DNA of 41,855 nt. Origin: Mycobacterium sp. 852002-40037_SCH5390672 (GTDB lineage Bacteria > Actinomycetota > Actinomycetes > Mycobacteriales > Mycobacteriaceae). How positions within the stretch are numbered: position 1 is the stretch's first letter; each line of letters begins with the position of its first letter. The stretch spans positions 1 through 41,855 of the forward strand of contig NZ_LZTA01000133.1 of assembly GCF_001665875.1 (NCBI RefSeq), read 5' to 3'. The position numbers and the translations under genes are program-made. This document shows, piece after piece, positions 33,562-41,855 of this stretch. The notes below the pieces were generated by a model. The model did no database searches. It had not been told where the DNA came from and saw only the letters and a program-made list of their open reading frames with translations.

Positions 33562-33847
33562 GTGAAGCCTTCCGATGTACTCGATCAGCTGGCCGCCGAT
33601 CCCGCCGCGGGCCGCGGTTACGGCGAGCCCTACCAGACCCCGGACGGCACCACCGTCATCGTGGTCACCAAACCGCTGGGGGTGTTCGCCATCCGCAACG
33701 GGCAGGCCTCCTGGACGGCCGGCCGTGGACACGGGCCGGGTCGCGCTGATCGGGGTGATCACCGGCCTGCTGGCCGCGGTGATCGGCAGCCTGGCGGTGC
33801 TGCGGCAGCCGCCCTGGCCGCGCATCACGATCAGGGACTATAGGTAA
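33562..33847 (+). pseudogene. Small YtfJ/GerW-like membrane protein, frameshifted
   Basis: GTG 33562, with ribosome site GGGAAGGGAG (33546-33555), reads KPSDVLDQLAADPAAGRGYG and continues to GQASWTA, then loses sense. From 33722 the next frame reads AVDTGRVALIGVITGLL and a membrane helix, ending RQPPWPRITIRDYR at 33847. One extra G near 33718-33722 (GGCCGGCCGTGG) explains it. Repaired, it is about 94 aa: a small YtfJ/GerW-like domain (VTKPLGVFAIRNG) plus one C-terminal helix. Family assignment is tentative. The slip may be a real mutation or a consensus error. Its end overlaps the convergent gene at 33831. Confidence 0.65.
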
Positions 33848-34313
33848 CACCGACCGCGCGGAACACGTATTCCGGCGGCATGTCGAAGGCCAGCGATTGC
33901 CGGGGCAGGCCGCCCAGCACGTCGTCCGGAATGGCGACCTTGTAGTGCAGCGACAACTCTCCGGTGAACTTCTCGTCGACCCGGGAGACGTCGACATTGA
34001 CCTGCAAACCGGTCGACGAGATCTCCACCTGCGCCGCGCCGGTCTGCGGCGCGTTCCACCGCACGTTGACGGTCGGGCCGGCCAGCCTGGGCAGCATCGA
34101 CAGCGTCGCCAGTACCCGCTCGGAGGTGAAGGCCAGCGAACCCGTGTAACTGGCGACGCTGTGCGGCAACCGCACACCGGGGATGGTGCCGCTGAATCGC
34201 CGGGTCACGGCGACGTAATCGGCGAGGTAGGTAAGGCCCTCCGACTCGACCTGGGCATGCAGCTCGTCGGGCAGCTTGCCGATGCCGAACAACCTACGGA
34301 CAAAGACGGCCAT
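33831..34313 (-). CDS. Conserved mycobacterial protein (Rv0307c-like)
   Basis: A 160-aa protein of unknown function starting MAVFVRRLFGIGKLPDELHA at ATG 34313. The same frame stays open upstream only because of the 57-bp tandem repeat. No membrane segment or signal is seen. It looks like a small beta-rich domain (SYTGSLAFTSERVLATL, FTGELSLHYKVAIPDD). It keeps the order bluB - this gene - PAP2 seen in M. tuberculosis. Confidence 0.85.
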   Translation of the reverse strand: MAVFVRRLFGIGKLPDELHAQVESEGLTYLADYVAVTRRFSGTIPGVRLPHSVASYTGSLAFTSERVLATLSMLPRLAGPTVNVRWNAPQTGAAQVEISSTGLQVNVDVSRVDEKFTGELSLHYKVAIPDDVLGGLPRQSLAFDMPPEYVFRAVGVTYSP

Positions 34314-34362
34314 ATCGACAGTATGACCGCGCGAGCGGCTCCGTGGGGTGGGCCGCACGGTG

Positions 34363-34540
34363 GTCCCGGGCGATCGCAAGCGCGGCGCCCGACGTCGGGT
34401 GCAGCGGGTCGCCCGCATGTCACCGGGCGATCGCAAGCGCGGCGCTGTGCGCCGGGTGCAGCGGGTCGCCCGCATGTCACCGGGCGATCGCAAGCGCGGC
34501 GCTGGGCGCCGGGTGCAGCGGGTCGCCCGCATGTCACCGG
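34363..34540. repeat. 57-bp tandem repeat (VNTR-like), about three copies
   Basis: Copies lie at 34363-34418 (56 bp, one base short and slightly diverged), 34419-34475, 34476-34532, and a partial at 34533-34540. Each unit contains GGGCGATCGCAAGCGCGGCG and GGGTGCAGCGGGTCGCCCGC. Copies 2 and 3 differ in a single internal base near TGTGCGCC/TGGGCGCC. The 19-codon length keeps frames open on both strands, so the long ORFs across it are not evidence of coding. Confidence 0.9.
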
Positions 34541-34564
34541 TAGCGCTGCTGGTATCGGTTGGTT

Positions 34565-35242
34565 ATGACTCGCCCGAGGACGCCGGCGGCCGTGTGTATC
34601 GCCGTGTTGGCCGCGGCGGTGTATGCGCTGCTGTGGGTGGGCTACTGCCGGGGGTGGGCCTGGCTGCACCGGATGGATTGGTCGCTGCTGAACGCGGCCC
34701 GCGACATGGCGGTCAAACACCCGGTGTGGCTGCGGTTTTGGGAAGCCGTGTCGTACGTGCTGGGCCCCGTCCCGATGTCGCTGCTGGGCATTGCGGTGAC
34801 GGTGTTCGCCCTGGTGATACGCAATCTGCGGGCCGCGCTGGTGCTGGTCTTGGCGTGCGGTCCGGTCAACGAGTTCGCCACCGCGGCGGCCAAGGCGCTG
34901 GTCAACCGCCCGCGTCCGCCGGCCATGCTGGTCGCCGCGCCGTCCACCTCGTTTCCGTCCGGGCATGCGCTGGAGGCGATGGCCGCCCTGCTCGCCGTAT
35001 TGTGCTTTTTCTTTCCGAGGATGAAGGGGTTGACCCGCCGCATCGCGGTCGCGGTGGTGGCGGTGTCGCTGTTGATGGTCGGCATTTCCCGGGTGGCCCT
35101 GAATGTGCACTATCCGTCCGACGTGCTGGCCGGCTGGTCGCTCGGATATCTGTATTTCCTGTTGTGTCTCTTGATTTTTCGGCCAGCGACCAAGCGACCC
35201 GCCGGCCCGCAACGCGCGACCGAGCCCGCCGCCGTACCCTAA
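34565..35242 (+). CDS. PAP2-family membrane phosphatase (Rv0308-like)
   Basis: A 225-aa protein with about six membrane helices. The three PAP2 motifs are present: KALVNRPRPP, PSGHALE and SRVALNVHYPSDV. Members remove phosphate from lipid phosphates such as phosphatidate or polyprenyl diphosphate at the outer membrane face. ATG 34565 is used; TTG 34559 adds two residues. Substrate is unknown. Confidence 0.88.
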   Translation: MTRPRTPAAVCIAVLAAAVYALLWVGYCRGWAWLHRMDWSLLNAARDMAVKHPVWLRFWEAVSYVLGPVPMSLLGIAVTVFALVIRNLRAALVLVLACGPVNEFATAAAKALVNRPRPPAMLVAAPSTSFPSGHALEAMAALLAVLCFFFPRMKGLTRRIAVAVVAVSLLMVGISRVALNVHYPSDVLAGWSLGYLYFLLCLLIFRPATKRPAGPQRATEPAAVP

Positions 35243-35339
35243 CAACGGTGTCGCGGTGGATATTTGGTCACGGCCCGTGACCTAACTGGGGCTAAAGCTT
35301 TACTTGACCCCGAAGATGCGCCCGTTGACGATGGAGTGC

Positions 35340-35999
35340 ATGCACCGACTGCTCACTTCGCTGTGCGCCGCGGCGTCCGTGATTTTCGCCTCGGTGGTGC
35401 TGGCGCCGATCAGCGCCGCCGCCGGCGCTCCCTGGTTCGCGACCGCGGTAGGCAATGCGACGCAGGTGGTTTCGGTGGCGAGCACCGGCGGTTCCAACGC
35501 GACCATGGAGATCTTCCAGCGCACCGGTACGGGCTGGCAGTCGCTGCGCTCCGGCATTCCCACCCACGTCGGATCGGCGGGGATGGCGCCGCAGGCCAAG
35601 AGCGGGGTTCCGGCCACCCCCATGGGCGTGTACAGCCTCGACTCCTCGTTCGGCACGGCGCCGAATCCCGGTACCGGACTGCCTTACACCCAGGTCTCCG
35701 GGCCCAACTACTGGTGGAGCGGCGACGACCACAGTCCCACGTTCAACTCGATGCAGGTGTGCCAGAAGGCGCAGTGCCCGTTCAACACCGGCGACAGCGA
35801 AAACCTGCAAATCCCGCAGTACAAGCACGCGGTCGTGATGGGCGTCAACAAGAACAAGACCCCGGGCGGGGGCGCCGCGTTCTTTTTCCACACCACCGAC
35901 GGGAAACCCACCGAAGGCTGCGTGGCGGTCGACGACGCTCAGCTGGTGTCGATCATGAAATGGCTGCGGCCCGGCGCGGTCATCGCCATCACCAAGTAG
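35340..35999 (+). CDS. Secreted YkuD-like (L,D-transpeptidase fold) protein, Rv0309-like
   Basis: A 219-aa protein with an N-terminal signal peptide (about 1-30, cleaved near AAAGAPW). The catalytic residues are H184 (FFHTTDG) and C194 (TEGCVAVD), where the usual SHGC motif reads TEGC. It may act on peptidoglycan, but transpeptidase activity of this subgroup is unproven. ATG 35340 (MHRLL) matches homologues; ATG 35331 adds three residues. It follows the PAP2 gene by 97 bp and ends three bases from the convergent gene at 36003. Confidence 0.85.
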   Translation: MHRLLTSLCAAASVIFASVVLAPISAAAGAPWFATAVGNATQVVSVASTGGSNATMEIFQRTGTGWQSLRSGIPTHVGSAGMAPQAKSGVPATPMGVYSLDSSFGTAPNPGTGLPYTQVSGPNYWWSGDDHSPTFNSMQVCQKAQCPFNTGDSENLQIPQYKHAVVMGVNKNKTPGGGAAFFFHTTDGKPTEGCVAVDDAQLVSIMKWLRPGAVIAITK

Positions 36000-36002
36000 T
36001 CG

Positions 36003-36479
36003 TCAGTCGGTGGCGACGGCGCGGCCGGGTTTGAGCGTGAAGTTCAGACCTTCCAAAGACATTGTGGCGTCATAGGTTCGGTCGTAGCCGGTACCGCTGA
36101 TTTTCCATCCGGCATCGGTGCGACGATAGGTGTCGCGGTAGAAGGCCGCCCCGATCAGCATGAAGTTGAACTCGGCCACCATGACCCGGTCCTGCAGATA
36201 CCAACTGCCCGTTGCGGTGTCGCCGTCGACGGTGATGTCAGGATGCGTCACCCGGTGCTCGGTGATGACGTTCGGGGGCAGCGACGTCCGCATGTACTCC
36301 ACCAGGTCGGTGCGGTTGGTGAAGTGCAACTCGTTGCCGATCGATGGGCCGTAATCGGCCTTGATGTCCTCGGCCAGGGTGTCGGTGAAGTCGTCCCAAT
36401 GCTTGGTGTCCAGCGCGCGCAGATACCGGTATTTGACTTGCTTGATCGCTTCGATATCGGCGAGATCGTCGAGGGTCAT
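36003..36479 (-). CDS. SnoaL-like NTF2-fold protein (Rv0310c-like)
   Basis: A 158-aa protein starting MTLDDLADIEAIKQVKYRYL at ATG 36479. It matches the SnoaL_4 type, in which KYRYLRALDTKHWDD is typical, followed by the beta-sheet segment GSWYLQDRVMV. Relatives include steroid- or polyketide-related enzymes; substrate unknown. Four bases separate it from the TetR gene upstream, so the two share an operon. Confidence 0.85.
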   Translation of the reverse strand: MTLDDLADIEAIKQVKYRYLRALDTKHWDDFTDTLAEDIKADYGPSIGNELHFTNRTDLVEYMRTSLPPNVITEHRVTHPDITVDGDTATGSWYLQDRVMVAEFNFMLIGAAFYRDTYRRTDAGWKISGTGYDRTYDATMSLEGLNFTLKPGRAVATD

Positions 36480-36483
36480 CAGG

Positions 36484-37104
36484 TCATTGCAGCACACGGG
36501 TGACCATGTCGATGAGGGCACGTCGTTCCAGGCTCCAGTCGATGGCGGTGCCGGTGAGCATCTGCGCGAGCACCACGCCACGCAGCGTGGCCCAAATGAC
36601 CTCGGCCACACCGGCATGCGCCGGATCGGTGGTGATCAATCGGCCCAGCTGGCCGACTGCGGAGTTCATGTCGAGTAGGTGGCGCCGCGACGAGGGGTCC
36701 GGGCCGCCGCGGGTCTCGCGCAGGATTTCGAAGGCGGCCATCGAGGTTGGGCTGCTGTAGCAGCTCCAGGCGGTGTCGACGACGACCTCGATTCGCCTCC
36801 GCAACGGTAGCTCGCTGACATCGGCCGACGACAGGCTGTCCACCAGGCGGGCCACTCCGTCGTCCACCACCGCCATCAGCAGGCCGCTGCGATCCCCGAA
36901 GTGGTACTGGATGACCCCCCAGGTCACGCCCGCGCGTTCGGCCACGTGCTTGGCGGTGGCGGCGGAGAATCCCTCCTCCACGATGCAGCGGACCGTCTCG
37001 TCGATGATTTTCGCCCGGGTGGCATCGCCGCGCTTGCGGGGCGCGGTGGTTCGCCGGGTGGGGCCAACCGGGCGATCAGGTGTCTGGCCAGCGACGATGG
37101 ACAT
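36484..37104 (-). CDS. TetR-family transcriptional regulator
   Basis: A 206-aa repressor. The helix-turn-helix spans about residues 30-75 (TAKHVAERAGVTWGVIQYHF). A larger ligand-binding domain follows. It is the first gene of the operon with the SnoaL-like gene and diverges from 37143. I recall no regulator at this position in M. tuberculosis, so it may be an insertion here. An inverted repeat at 37107-37127 overlaps its promoter. Confidence 0.9.
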   Translation of the reverse strand: MSIVAGQTPDRPVGPTRRTTAPRKRGDATRAKIIDETVRCIVEEGFSAATAKHVAERAGVTWGVIQYHFGDRSGLLMAVVDDGVARLVDSLSSADVSELPLRRRIEVVVDTAWSCYSSPTSMAAFEILRETRGGPDPSSRRHLLDMNSAVGQLGRLITTDPAHAGVAEVIWATLRGVVLAQMLTGTAIDWSLERRALIDMVTRVLQ

Positions 37105-37106
37105 TA

Positions 37107-37127
37107 TTGACTTTATAACATAGTCGA
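37107..37127. promoter_or_regulatory. Candidate TetR operator between divergent genes
   Basis: TTGACT, nine-base spacer TTATAACAT, AGTCGA is a 6-9-6 inverted repeat with one mismatch. TTGACT also looks like a -35 for the rightward gene, and TATAAC (37114-37119) is -10-like. A bound dimer could control both directions. Confidence 0.4.
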
Positions 37128-37142
37128 GTCTATTTTTGGGGC

Positions 37143-38372
37143 GTGAGCAGCCCCTCGCGATACGCGCAATTGTCCCGTGACGAGCTCGTCGTTCTGGTTC
37201 CCGAACTGCTGCTGATCGGGCAGCTGATCGACCGATCCGGGATGGCCTGGTGCATCTCCTCGTTCGGTCGAGACGAGATGGTCCAGATCGCCATCGAGGA
37301 GTGGGCGGGCGCCAGCCCCGTCTACACCAGGCGCATGCAGAAAGCGCTGAACTACGAGGGCAACGACGTGCCGACGATTTTCAAGGGTTTGCAGCTCGAT
37401 ATCGGTGCGCCACCGCAATTCATGGATTTCCGGTACACGGTTCACGACCGCTGGCACGGCGAATTCCACCTCGACCACTGCGGCGCCCTGCTCGACGTGG
37501 AGCCGATGGGCGAACAGTACGTGTTCGGGATGTGTCACACCATCGAGGATCCGACGTTCGACGCCACCGCGATTGCGACCAACCCGCGCGCCCAGGTGCG
37601 GCCCATCCACCGCCCGCCGCGGACGCCGGCGGACCGGCATCCGCACTGCGCATGGACCGTCATCATCGACGAGTCCCACCCCGAAGCCCGTAGCATCCCG
37701 GCCCTGGATATCGTCAGCCAAACCCGGGCAGCGACATGGGAACTCGATCCCATCGACCCCTCCGACGAGGGGCAGTCGGATTACTCGGGCCCGCTGCTGT
37801 CCGATTTCGACTTCGCCGCCTTCTCGCATTCGGCGCTGGTCCGGATGGCCGACGAGGTCTGCCTGCAGATGCACCTGCTGTACCTGTCGTTCGCGATCGC
37901 GGTGGCCGCACGCGCCGCCAACGACGACGAAGCCGTCGGCGTGTGCACCCGCGGTCTGATCGGCATAGCCGGCCTGGCCGCCGAACGCATTCACCGCGCA
38001 TTGAAACTTCCGGCCGGGATCGAAGGAGCACTGCGGGTTCTCGAGCTGCACCCGCTGCTGAACCCCGCCGACTACGTTGTCGCCGAGACGGAGTCGAACC
38101 GGCTGCACGTCCACCCGTCGCCGGCCCATGACGACCGTTCCTGGATCTCGCTGTGCTCGCCCGAGTCCGTACAGCCGCTCCAGGCGATCGCCACCGCGGT
38201 GGAACCGCATATCGAGGTTCGAGTTAGCGGAACGGCCACCGACTGGACGGCGGAGCTGGTGGAAACCGACACGCGCACCGAGGAACTGCCAGAGGTTTCG
38301 GTGGTAAGGGTCAGTGGCGGAGCGACATTCCAATTCGAGCCCAGGCGTTCGCTGCCGCTGACGGTGTTGTAA
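37143..38372 (+). CDS. Conserved mycobacterial protein of unknown function (Rv0311-like)
   Basis: A 409-aa protein from GTG 37143 (MSSPSRYAQLSRDELVVLVPEL). No membrane helix or signal is evident. Conserved-looking blocks include GMAWCISSFGRDEM, FDFAAFSHSALVRMADEVCLQMHLL and HDRWHGEFHLDHCGALLDVEP. The His and Cys residues in the last could bind metal, but no known motif is clear. It shares the divergent region with the TetR gene. Confidence 0.85.
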   Translation: MSSPSRYAQLSRDELVVLVPELLLIGQLIDRSGMAWCISSFGRDEMVQIAIEEWAGASPVYTRRMQKALNYEGNDVPTIFKGLQLDIGAPPQFMDFRYTVHDRWHGEFHLDHCGALLDVEPMGEQYVFGMCHTIEDPTFDATAIATNPRAQVRPIHRPPRTPADRHPHCAWTVIIDESHPEARSIPALDIVSQTRAATWELDPIDPSDEGQSDYSGPLLSDFDFAAFSHSALVRMADEVCLQMHLLYLSFAIAVAARAANDDEAVGVCTRGLIGIAGLAAERIHRALKLPAGIEGALRVLELHPLLNPADYVVAETESNRLHVHPSPAHDDRSWISLCSPESVQPLQAIATAVEPHIEVRVSGTATDWTAELVETDTRTEELPEVSVVRVSGGATFQFEPRRSLPLTVL

Positions 38373-38525
38373 CACAACGCTTTTTGTCAAGGGGTTTCCG
38401 GTACCGCTTCGGTGACGCACGCGCATCGAGCGGATACCAATGACATTGCGAAGCATCGGCTTTCCGCGTGTCCGCGGCTATCGTTAACGCTGGCCACCGA
38501 CCCCTATAGACGAGGTTTTCGCTCT

Positions 38526-40469
38526 ATGTACGACCCACTAGGGTTGTCGATCGGGACCACGAACCTGGTCGCTGCGCGTAATGGAAGCCCACCGGTTACC
38601 CGGCGGTCTGTGGTTACCCTCTACCCGCACTGTGCTCCGAAAATCGGTGCGCCCGAAGAGAACCCGCCCTTAGCTGAGCCAGGCGTACCGATGAAGGGCT
38701 TCATTGAGCGCATCGGTGATTCCGTCGCGCTGGTGTCGCCCGACGGTTCCGCGCACGACCCGGAGCTCCTGACGGTGGAGGCGCTGGACGCGATGGTGCT
38801 CGCCGCCGGTGCGGATGCGGCGTGCTCGGAGATCTCCATCGCCGTGCCGGCGCATTGGAAACCCGCGACGGTGCAGGCCTTGCGGGACGCCTTGCGAACC
38901 CATGTGGGCTTCGTGCGAAGTGGGATGGCGCCGCGGCTGGTCTCGGACGCGATCGCGTCGCTGACCGCGGTGCGCTCCGAGCTCGGCCTGCCGGACGAGG
39001 GCGTGGTGGGGGTGCTCGACTTCGGCGGGAGCGGCACGTCGGCCACGTTGGTCGATGTCGCTGGAGACTTTGAACTCGTCAGCGCCACAATGCGTTACGC
39101 CGCGTTGTCCGGCGACGAGATCGACCAGGAATTGCAGCTGCGTGCCTTCGAGGAACTGGGCCGTGGCAGCGGCCTCGACCCGGCCAGCACCGCCGGTCTC
39201 GGACAGCTCAGCGAACTCAGCGAACAATGCCGCGCCGCGAAGGAGCGGCTTTCGACCGACATCGCCACCGACATCAGCGCGGTGCTGGGCGGGCGCAGTT
39301 GCAGCCTGACGTTGACGCAGGACGACCTCGAAGAGCTGATTGCGGATCGGCTGACCGGCTTCATCTATGCCTTCGACGACCTGCTGGTGCGCTACCGCAA
39401 GAACTGGTCGGACCTGGCAGCGGTGGTCACGGTCGGCGGAGGGGCCCGCATTCCGCTTGTCACCGAACGCCTTTCGATGCACGGCCGCACGCCGATCCTG
39501 ACGCCGTCGCAACCCGCCTTGGCCGCGGCCAGCGGGGCGCTGATCCTGGCTTCTCGCGGCGGCGAGCTGGATCTGCGCACCCGGACGTCCATAGGGCTGC
39601 TCGCCGCGGCCGACACCGCCGGTGACGTCGTCGACCTGGGGGCCGGCGACGTGCTGGTGATCGATGACGAGGCGCTGACCGATCGCGAATTGGCGTGGTC
39701 GCAGACCGAATACCCCGGCGACCTGCGGATGCGGTTCGGTGGCGAAACTTACGACGAAGACGGTCCGTCCGGCTGGTCGATGCGGCTCAACGTCATCGAA
39801 CCCTCGCCGGAACGTCGGCGCCGACTGCGCCTGCGGTTCTCCCAGTTGATCATCGGCATGTCGGCCGTGGTCGCCATGACGGCCATCGGCGGGGTGGCCT
39901 ACACGCTGACCGGGATAGAAAACCGCCAGGCCCCGCCGGCGCCCTCCGTCGCGCCGCTGCCGGCGCCGCCGGCCAACTCGGTGGCGCCGCGCCCGGCCGC
40001 ACCGCCGCCGCCCACCGCGGTACCGCCGCCGAGTGCGCAACCGATTCCAAGCCCGGTGCCGCCGCCGGAACCGCCGCCGTCGCCGCCGCCGCCACCTCCG
40101 CCTCCGGTGGTGGTCACCACCGCGCCGCCGGCGCCGGTGCACACCCCGCGGCATACGGCGCCTCCGACGACTGCGCCGCCGCAGCCGCAGCCGACGGTCA
40201 CCACCACGGTGCCGCCGCCACCGATGGAAACCACTACACCGCCGCCCCCACCGCCGCCGACCACCAGCACCACGACCACGGTGCCGATGACCACGGAGTG
40301 GATACACGTGCCGCTGATACCGATACCGATTCCGGTGCCGGTTCCACAGCAGCAGGCTCCTGCGACCCCGCAGTATCCGCAGTATCCGGGGAACCAGTAT
40401 CCGCAGTATCCGGGGAACGCACAGTATCCGGGGAACTCCCAAAATCCGTTCCTCGGGCCGGGTTATTAG
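38526..40469 (+). CDS. Hsp70/actin-like ATPase-fold protein with Pro-rich tail (Rv0312-like)
   Basis: A 647-aa protein. ATG 38526 (MYDPLGLSIGTTNLVAA) is the start; the upstream extension to 38412 is not conserved. The N-terminal 430 residues resemble the Hsp70/actin nucleotide-binding fold (phosphate loop GLSIGTTNL, VVGVLDFGGSGTSATLVDV, VVTVGGGARIPLV). One membrane helix lies near 440-465 (LIIGMSAVVAMTAIGGVAY), then a long Pro/Thr-rich tail with QYPGN repeats. It is probably a membrane-anchored protein with the ATPase head inside and the tail outside. Function unknown. Confidence 0.88.
   Translation: MYDPLGLSIGTTNLVAARNGSPPVTRRSVVTLYPHCAPKIGAPEENPPLAEPGVPMKGFIERIGDSVALVSPDGSAHDPELLTVEALDAMVLAAGADAACSEISIAVPAHWKPATVQALRDALRTHVGFVRSGMAPRLVSDAIASLTAVRSELGLPDEGVVGVLDFGGSGTSATLVDVAGDFELVSATMRYAALSGDEIDQELQLRAFEELGRGSGLDPASTAGLGQLSELSEQCRAAKERLSTDIATDISAVLGGRSCSLTLTQDDLEELIADRLTGFIYAFDDLLVRYRKNWSDLAAVVTVGGGARIPLVTERLSMHGRTPILTPSQPALAAASGALILASRGGELDLRTRTSIGLLAAADTAGDVVDLGAGDVLVIDDEALTDRELAWSQTEYPGDLRMRFGGETYDEDGPSGWSMRLNVIEPSPERRRRLRLRFSQLIIGMSAVVAMTAIGGVAYTLTGIENRQAPPAPSVAPLPAPPANSVAPRPAAPPPPTAVPPPSAQPIPSPVPPPEPPPSPPPPPPPPVVVTTAPPAPVHTPRHTAPPTTAPPQPQPTVTTTVPPPPMETTTPPPPPPPTTSTTTTVPMTTEWIHVPLIPIPIPVPVPQQQAPATPQYPQYPGNQYPQYPGNAQYPGNSQNPFLGPGY
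40371..40436 (+). repeat. 24-bp repeat encoding QYPQYPGN
   Basis: Two perfect 24-bp copies (40371-40394, 40395-40418) and a partial (40422-40436) near the end of the gene at 38526. They extend the proline-rich outer tail. Confidence 0.9.
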
Positions 40470-40601
40470 CGTCGTTCCTGCGTACGCACACCGCCTGCGG
40501 GCTTAGCCGCACGCGCGTAACGTTTATGTCACCAAGTTCGGGCGGGGTTCGTCTCGCCATGCCCTCGCGGAGGGCGTTGAAAAAGACCTTGGAGGCGTTA
40601 C

Positions 40602-41815
40602 GTGGACATCGTGCTTGGGGTGTCGATGGCTCCCAGGACAGTCCGCCTGGTAGCGATCGAAGGCCAAAATGCGGACGGCGTGACCGTCGAACAAGAAGAG
40701 TTCGAGGTTGGGGCCGCTGAGAATTCGGCCGCTGGTGCCGTCGATCAGGTGATCGACGCGATCATCGGGACCCGCGAAGGAGTGCTCGAGGGCGGTCACC
40801 AGCTGACCTCGATCGGGGTCACCTGGAGTGACCCCGCCGGCGTCGGCGCGCTACGGGAGGCGATTGCCACCCACGAACTGGACGGCGTGATGCTGGTCGC
40901 ACCGTTGCTCGCCGCGGCCGCGCTGGCACAGACCGTGGGTTACGCGCTGGGCTACGAGCGCCTCGCGATGCTGTTCGTCGAGCCGGCGAACGCGACGCTG
41001 GCCGTTGTCGACGTCGCCGACGGCTCCATCGTCGACCTGCATCGGCGCCAGATCGGCGACGGTCGCGCGGGAGGCCTGGACGCGGAACTGGCGGCGATGG
41101 TCTCCGGTCTGGACGCCCGCGGTTCCCGGGCCGACGGTGTGTTCCTGATCGGCTGCGGAACCGACATCGTGGCGCTGAAGTCCACGCTCGAGGCGGCCAC
41201 CCCGCTTCCGGTCACCGGCCCCGAGGAGCCGGACATGGCGCTGGCCCGCGGGGCGGCACTGGCGTCGGCGAACGCCCCGCTGTTCGCGTCGTCGACGGCG
41301 GCCCTGGCCTATGCGCTGGACCCGGGCACCGGCGAGATGAATCCACCTGCGCTCACCCCGACCTACCTGGATGTCTGGGGCCATGCCGACGTCGGCACCG
41401 ACGCCCGGGCGTACAGCGCCGTCGCTGACGACGAGGAGGAGCCCCCACGCCGGCCCTGGTCCATGATGCTGGCCGGTAGCGCACTGGCCGGCATCGTCGC
41501 CGTGATAGGCGGGGTGGTGCTTGTGACTTTGACGTCAGATCGGCCGGGACCGGACGTGCGGCACAATTCCGGCGTCAGCGTCGCCACGCCGAGGGTCCAG
41601 CTTCCGGCGCCCCCGAGCAACCCGCCGCAAGCGCAGCTGCCCGCTCCGAGCCCGGCGCCCCCGCCGCCCGCACCCGCGCCCAGCCCGTCGGAGGTCGCCG
41701 CCCCGGCGCCCGCACCGTCGCCGGTGCAGCAGCCCGTACCGCAGACCCCGGTCAATCCGCCGCCCGCGGCACCGGTCCATCGCGCCCCGACCCGGCCGGC
41801 GCCGCAGTACGTGCC
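40602..41815 (+). CDS. DUF7159-like protein, 3' end missing
   Basis: An open frame of about 404 codons running into the adapter without a stop. GTG 40602 follows a GGAGG ribosome site at 40591-40595 by six bases and reads MDIVLGVSMAPRTVRLVAIE. The N-terminal 290 residues look like an actin/Hsp70-type fold (ALGYERLAMLFVEPANATLA, GVFLIGCGTDIVALK), one membrane helix follows at about 292-312 (MMLAGSALAGIVAVIGG), and then a Pro-rich tail begins. It repeats the architecture of the previous gene. The apparent CLLYTSDAADD end is adapter. Other frames here are shadows. Confidence 0.8.
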
Positions 41816-41855
41816 CTGTCTCTTATACACATCTGACGCTGCCGACGATCGCATA
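41816..41855. other. Nextera adapter at contig end (artefact)
   Basis: CTGTCTCTTATACACATCT at 41816-41834 is the reverse mosaic end, and 41835-41848 completes the read-1 adapter. TCGCAT follows, the reverse complement of the first six bases of the contig. It is not genome. Confidence 0.98.

Noticed and set aside
34348..35280. A long + strand frame over the 57-bp repeat and PAP2 gene
   Set aside because: Open only because the repeat length is a multiple of three and GC is high; the PAP2 motifs are in another frame.
40000..40310. Possible CRISPR-like or microsatellite array in CCG/ACC-rich sequence
   Set aside because: It is the proline/threonine codon-rich tail of the gene at 38526; there are no regular spacers.

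Overview
This is a mycobacterial contig, probably from a slow-growing non-tuberculous species. The evidence is high GC content, PE/PPE genes, a complete ESX-3 type VII secretion locus, and a flank that follows, from memory, the M. tuberculosis Rv0280-Rv0312 gene order with gaps. A zinc-uptake block beside ESX-3 is a layout I associate with the M. avium complex, but the species is not proven here. Bases 1-39 and 41816-41855 are Nextera sequencing adapter, so genomic sequence is about 40-41815, and the first and last genes are truncated by the contig ends.

Region 1 (40-8813) is a zinc-starvation island. It holds the tail of a PPE gene and a permease plus partner with a His cluster. Next comes a leftward operon of zinc-free ribosomal proteins (L28, L33, S14, S18) ending in an overlooked 129-aa Cys-rich protein. 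Divergent from it are a CobW-like protein and type B L31. A ZnuABC-type importer and a Fur-family (Zur-like) repressor follow. Four Zur-like 15-bp operators lie in its intergenic regions. Under zinc shortage these genes would import zinc, release ribosome-bound zinc and change ribosome behaviour.

Region 2 (8814-13819) has a sulfotransferase-like gene and a JmjC/cupin oxygenase in one operon, a Leu-carboxyl-type SAM methyltransferase, and a PPE3-like gene.

Region 3 (13820-29071) is the whole ESX-3 locus: eccA3-eccB3-eccC3-pe5-ppe4-esxG-esxH-espG3-eccD3-mycP3-eccE3. Upstream are a perfect Zur-like palindrome and an IdeR-like box, fitting dual zinc and iron control. The eccA3 5' end looks like it carries a one-base slip.

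Region 4 (29061-41815) holds an alpha/beta hydrolase, trans-aconitate methyltransferase, a sulfatase, BluB, a frameshifted small membrane protein, an Rv0307c-like protein, a 57-bp tandem repeat, a PAP2 phosphatase, a secreted YkuD-like protein, a SnoaL-like protein with a TetR regulator, an Rv0311-like protein, and two successive proteins with an ATPase-like head, one membrane helix and a proline-rich tail (the second cut by the contig end). No tRNA, rRNA, CRISPR array or insertion sequence was seen.
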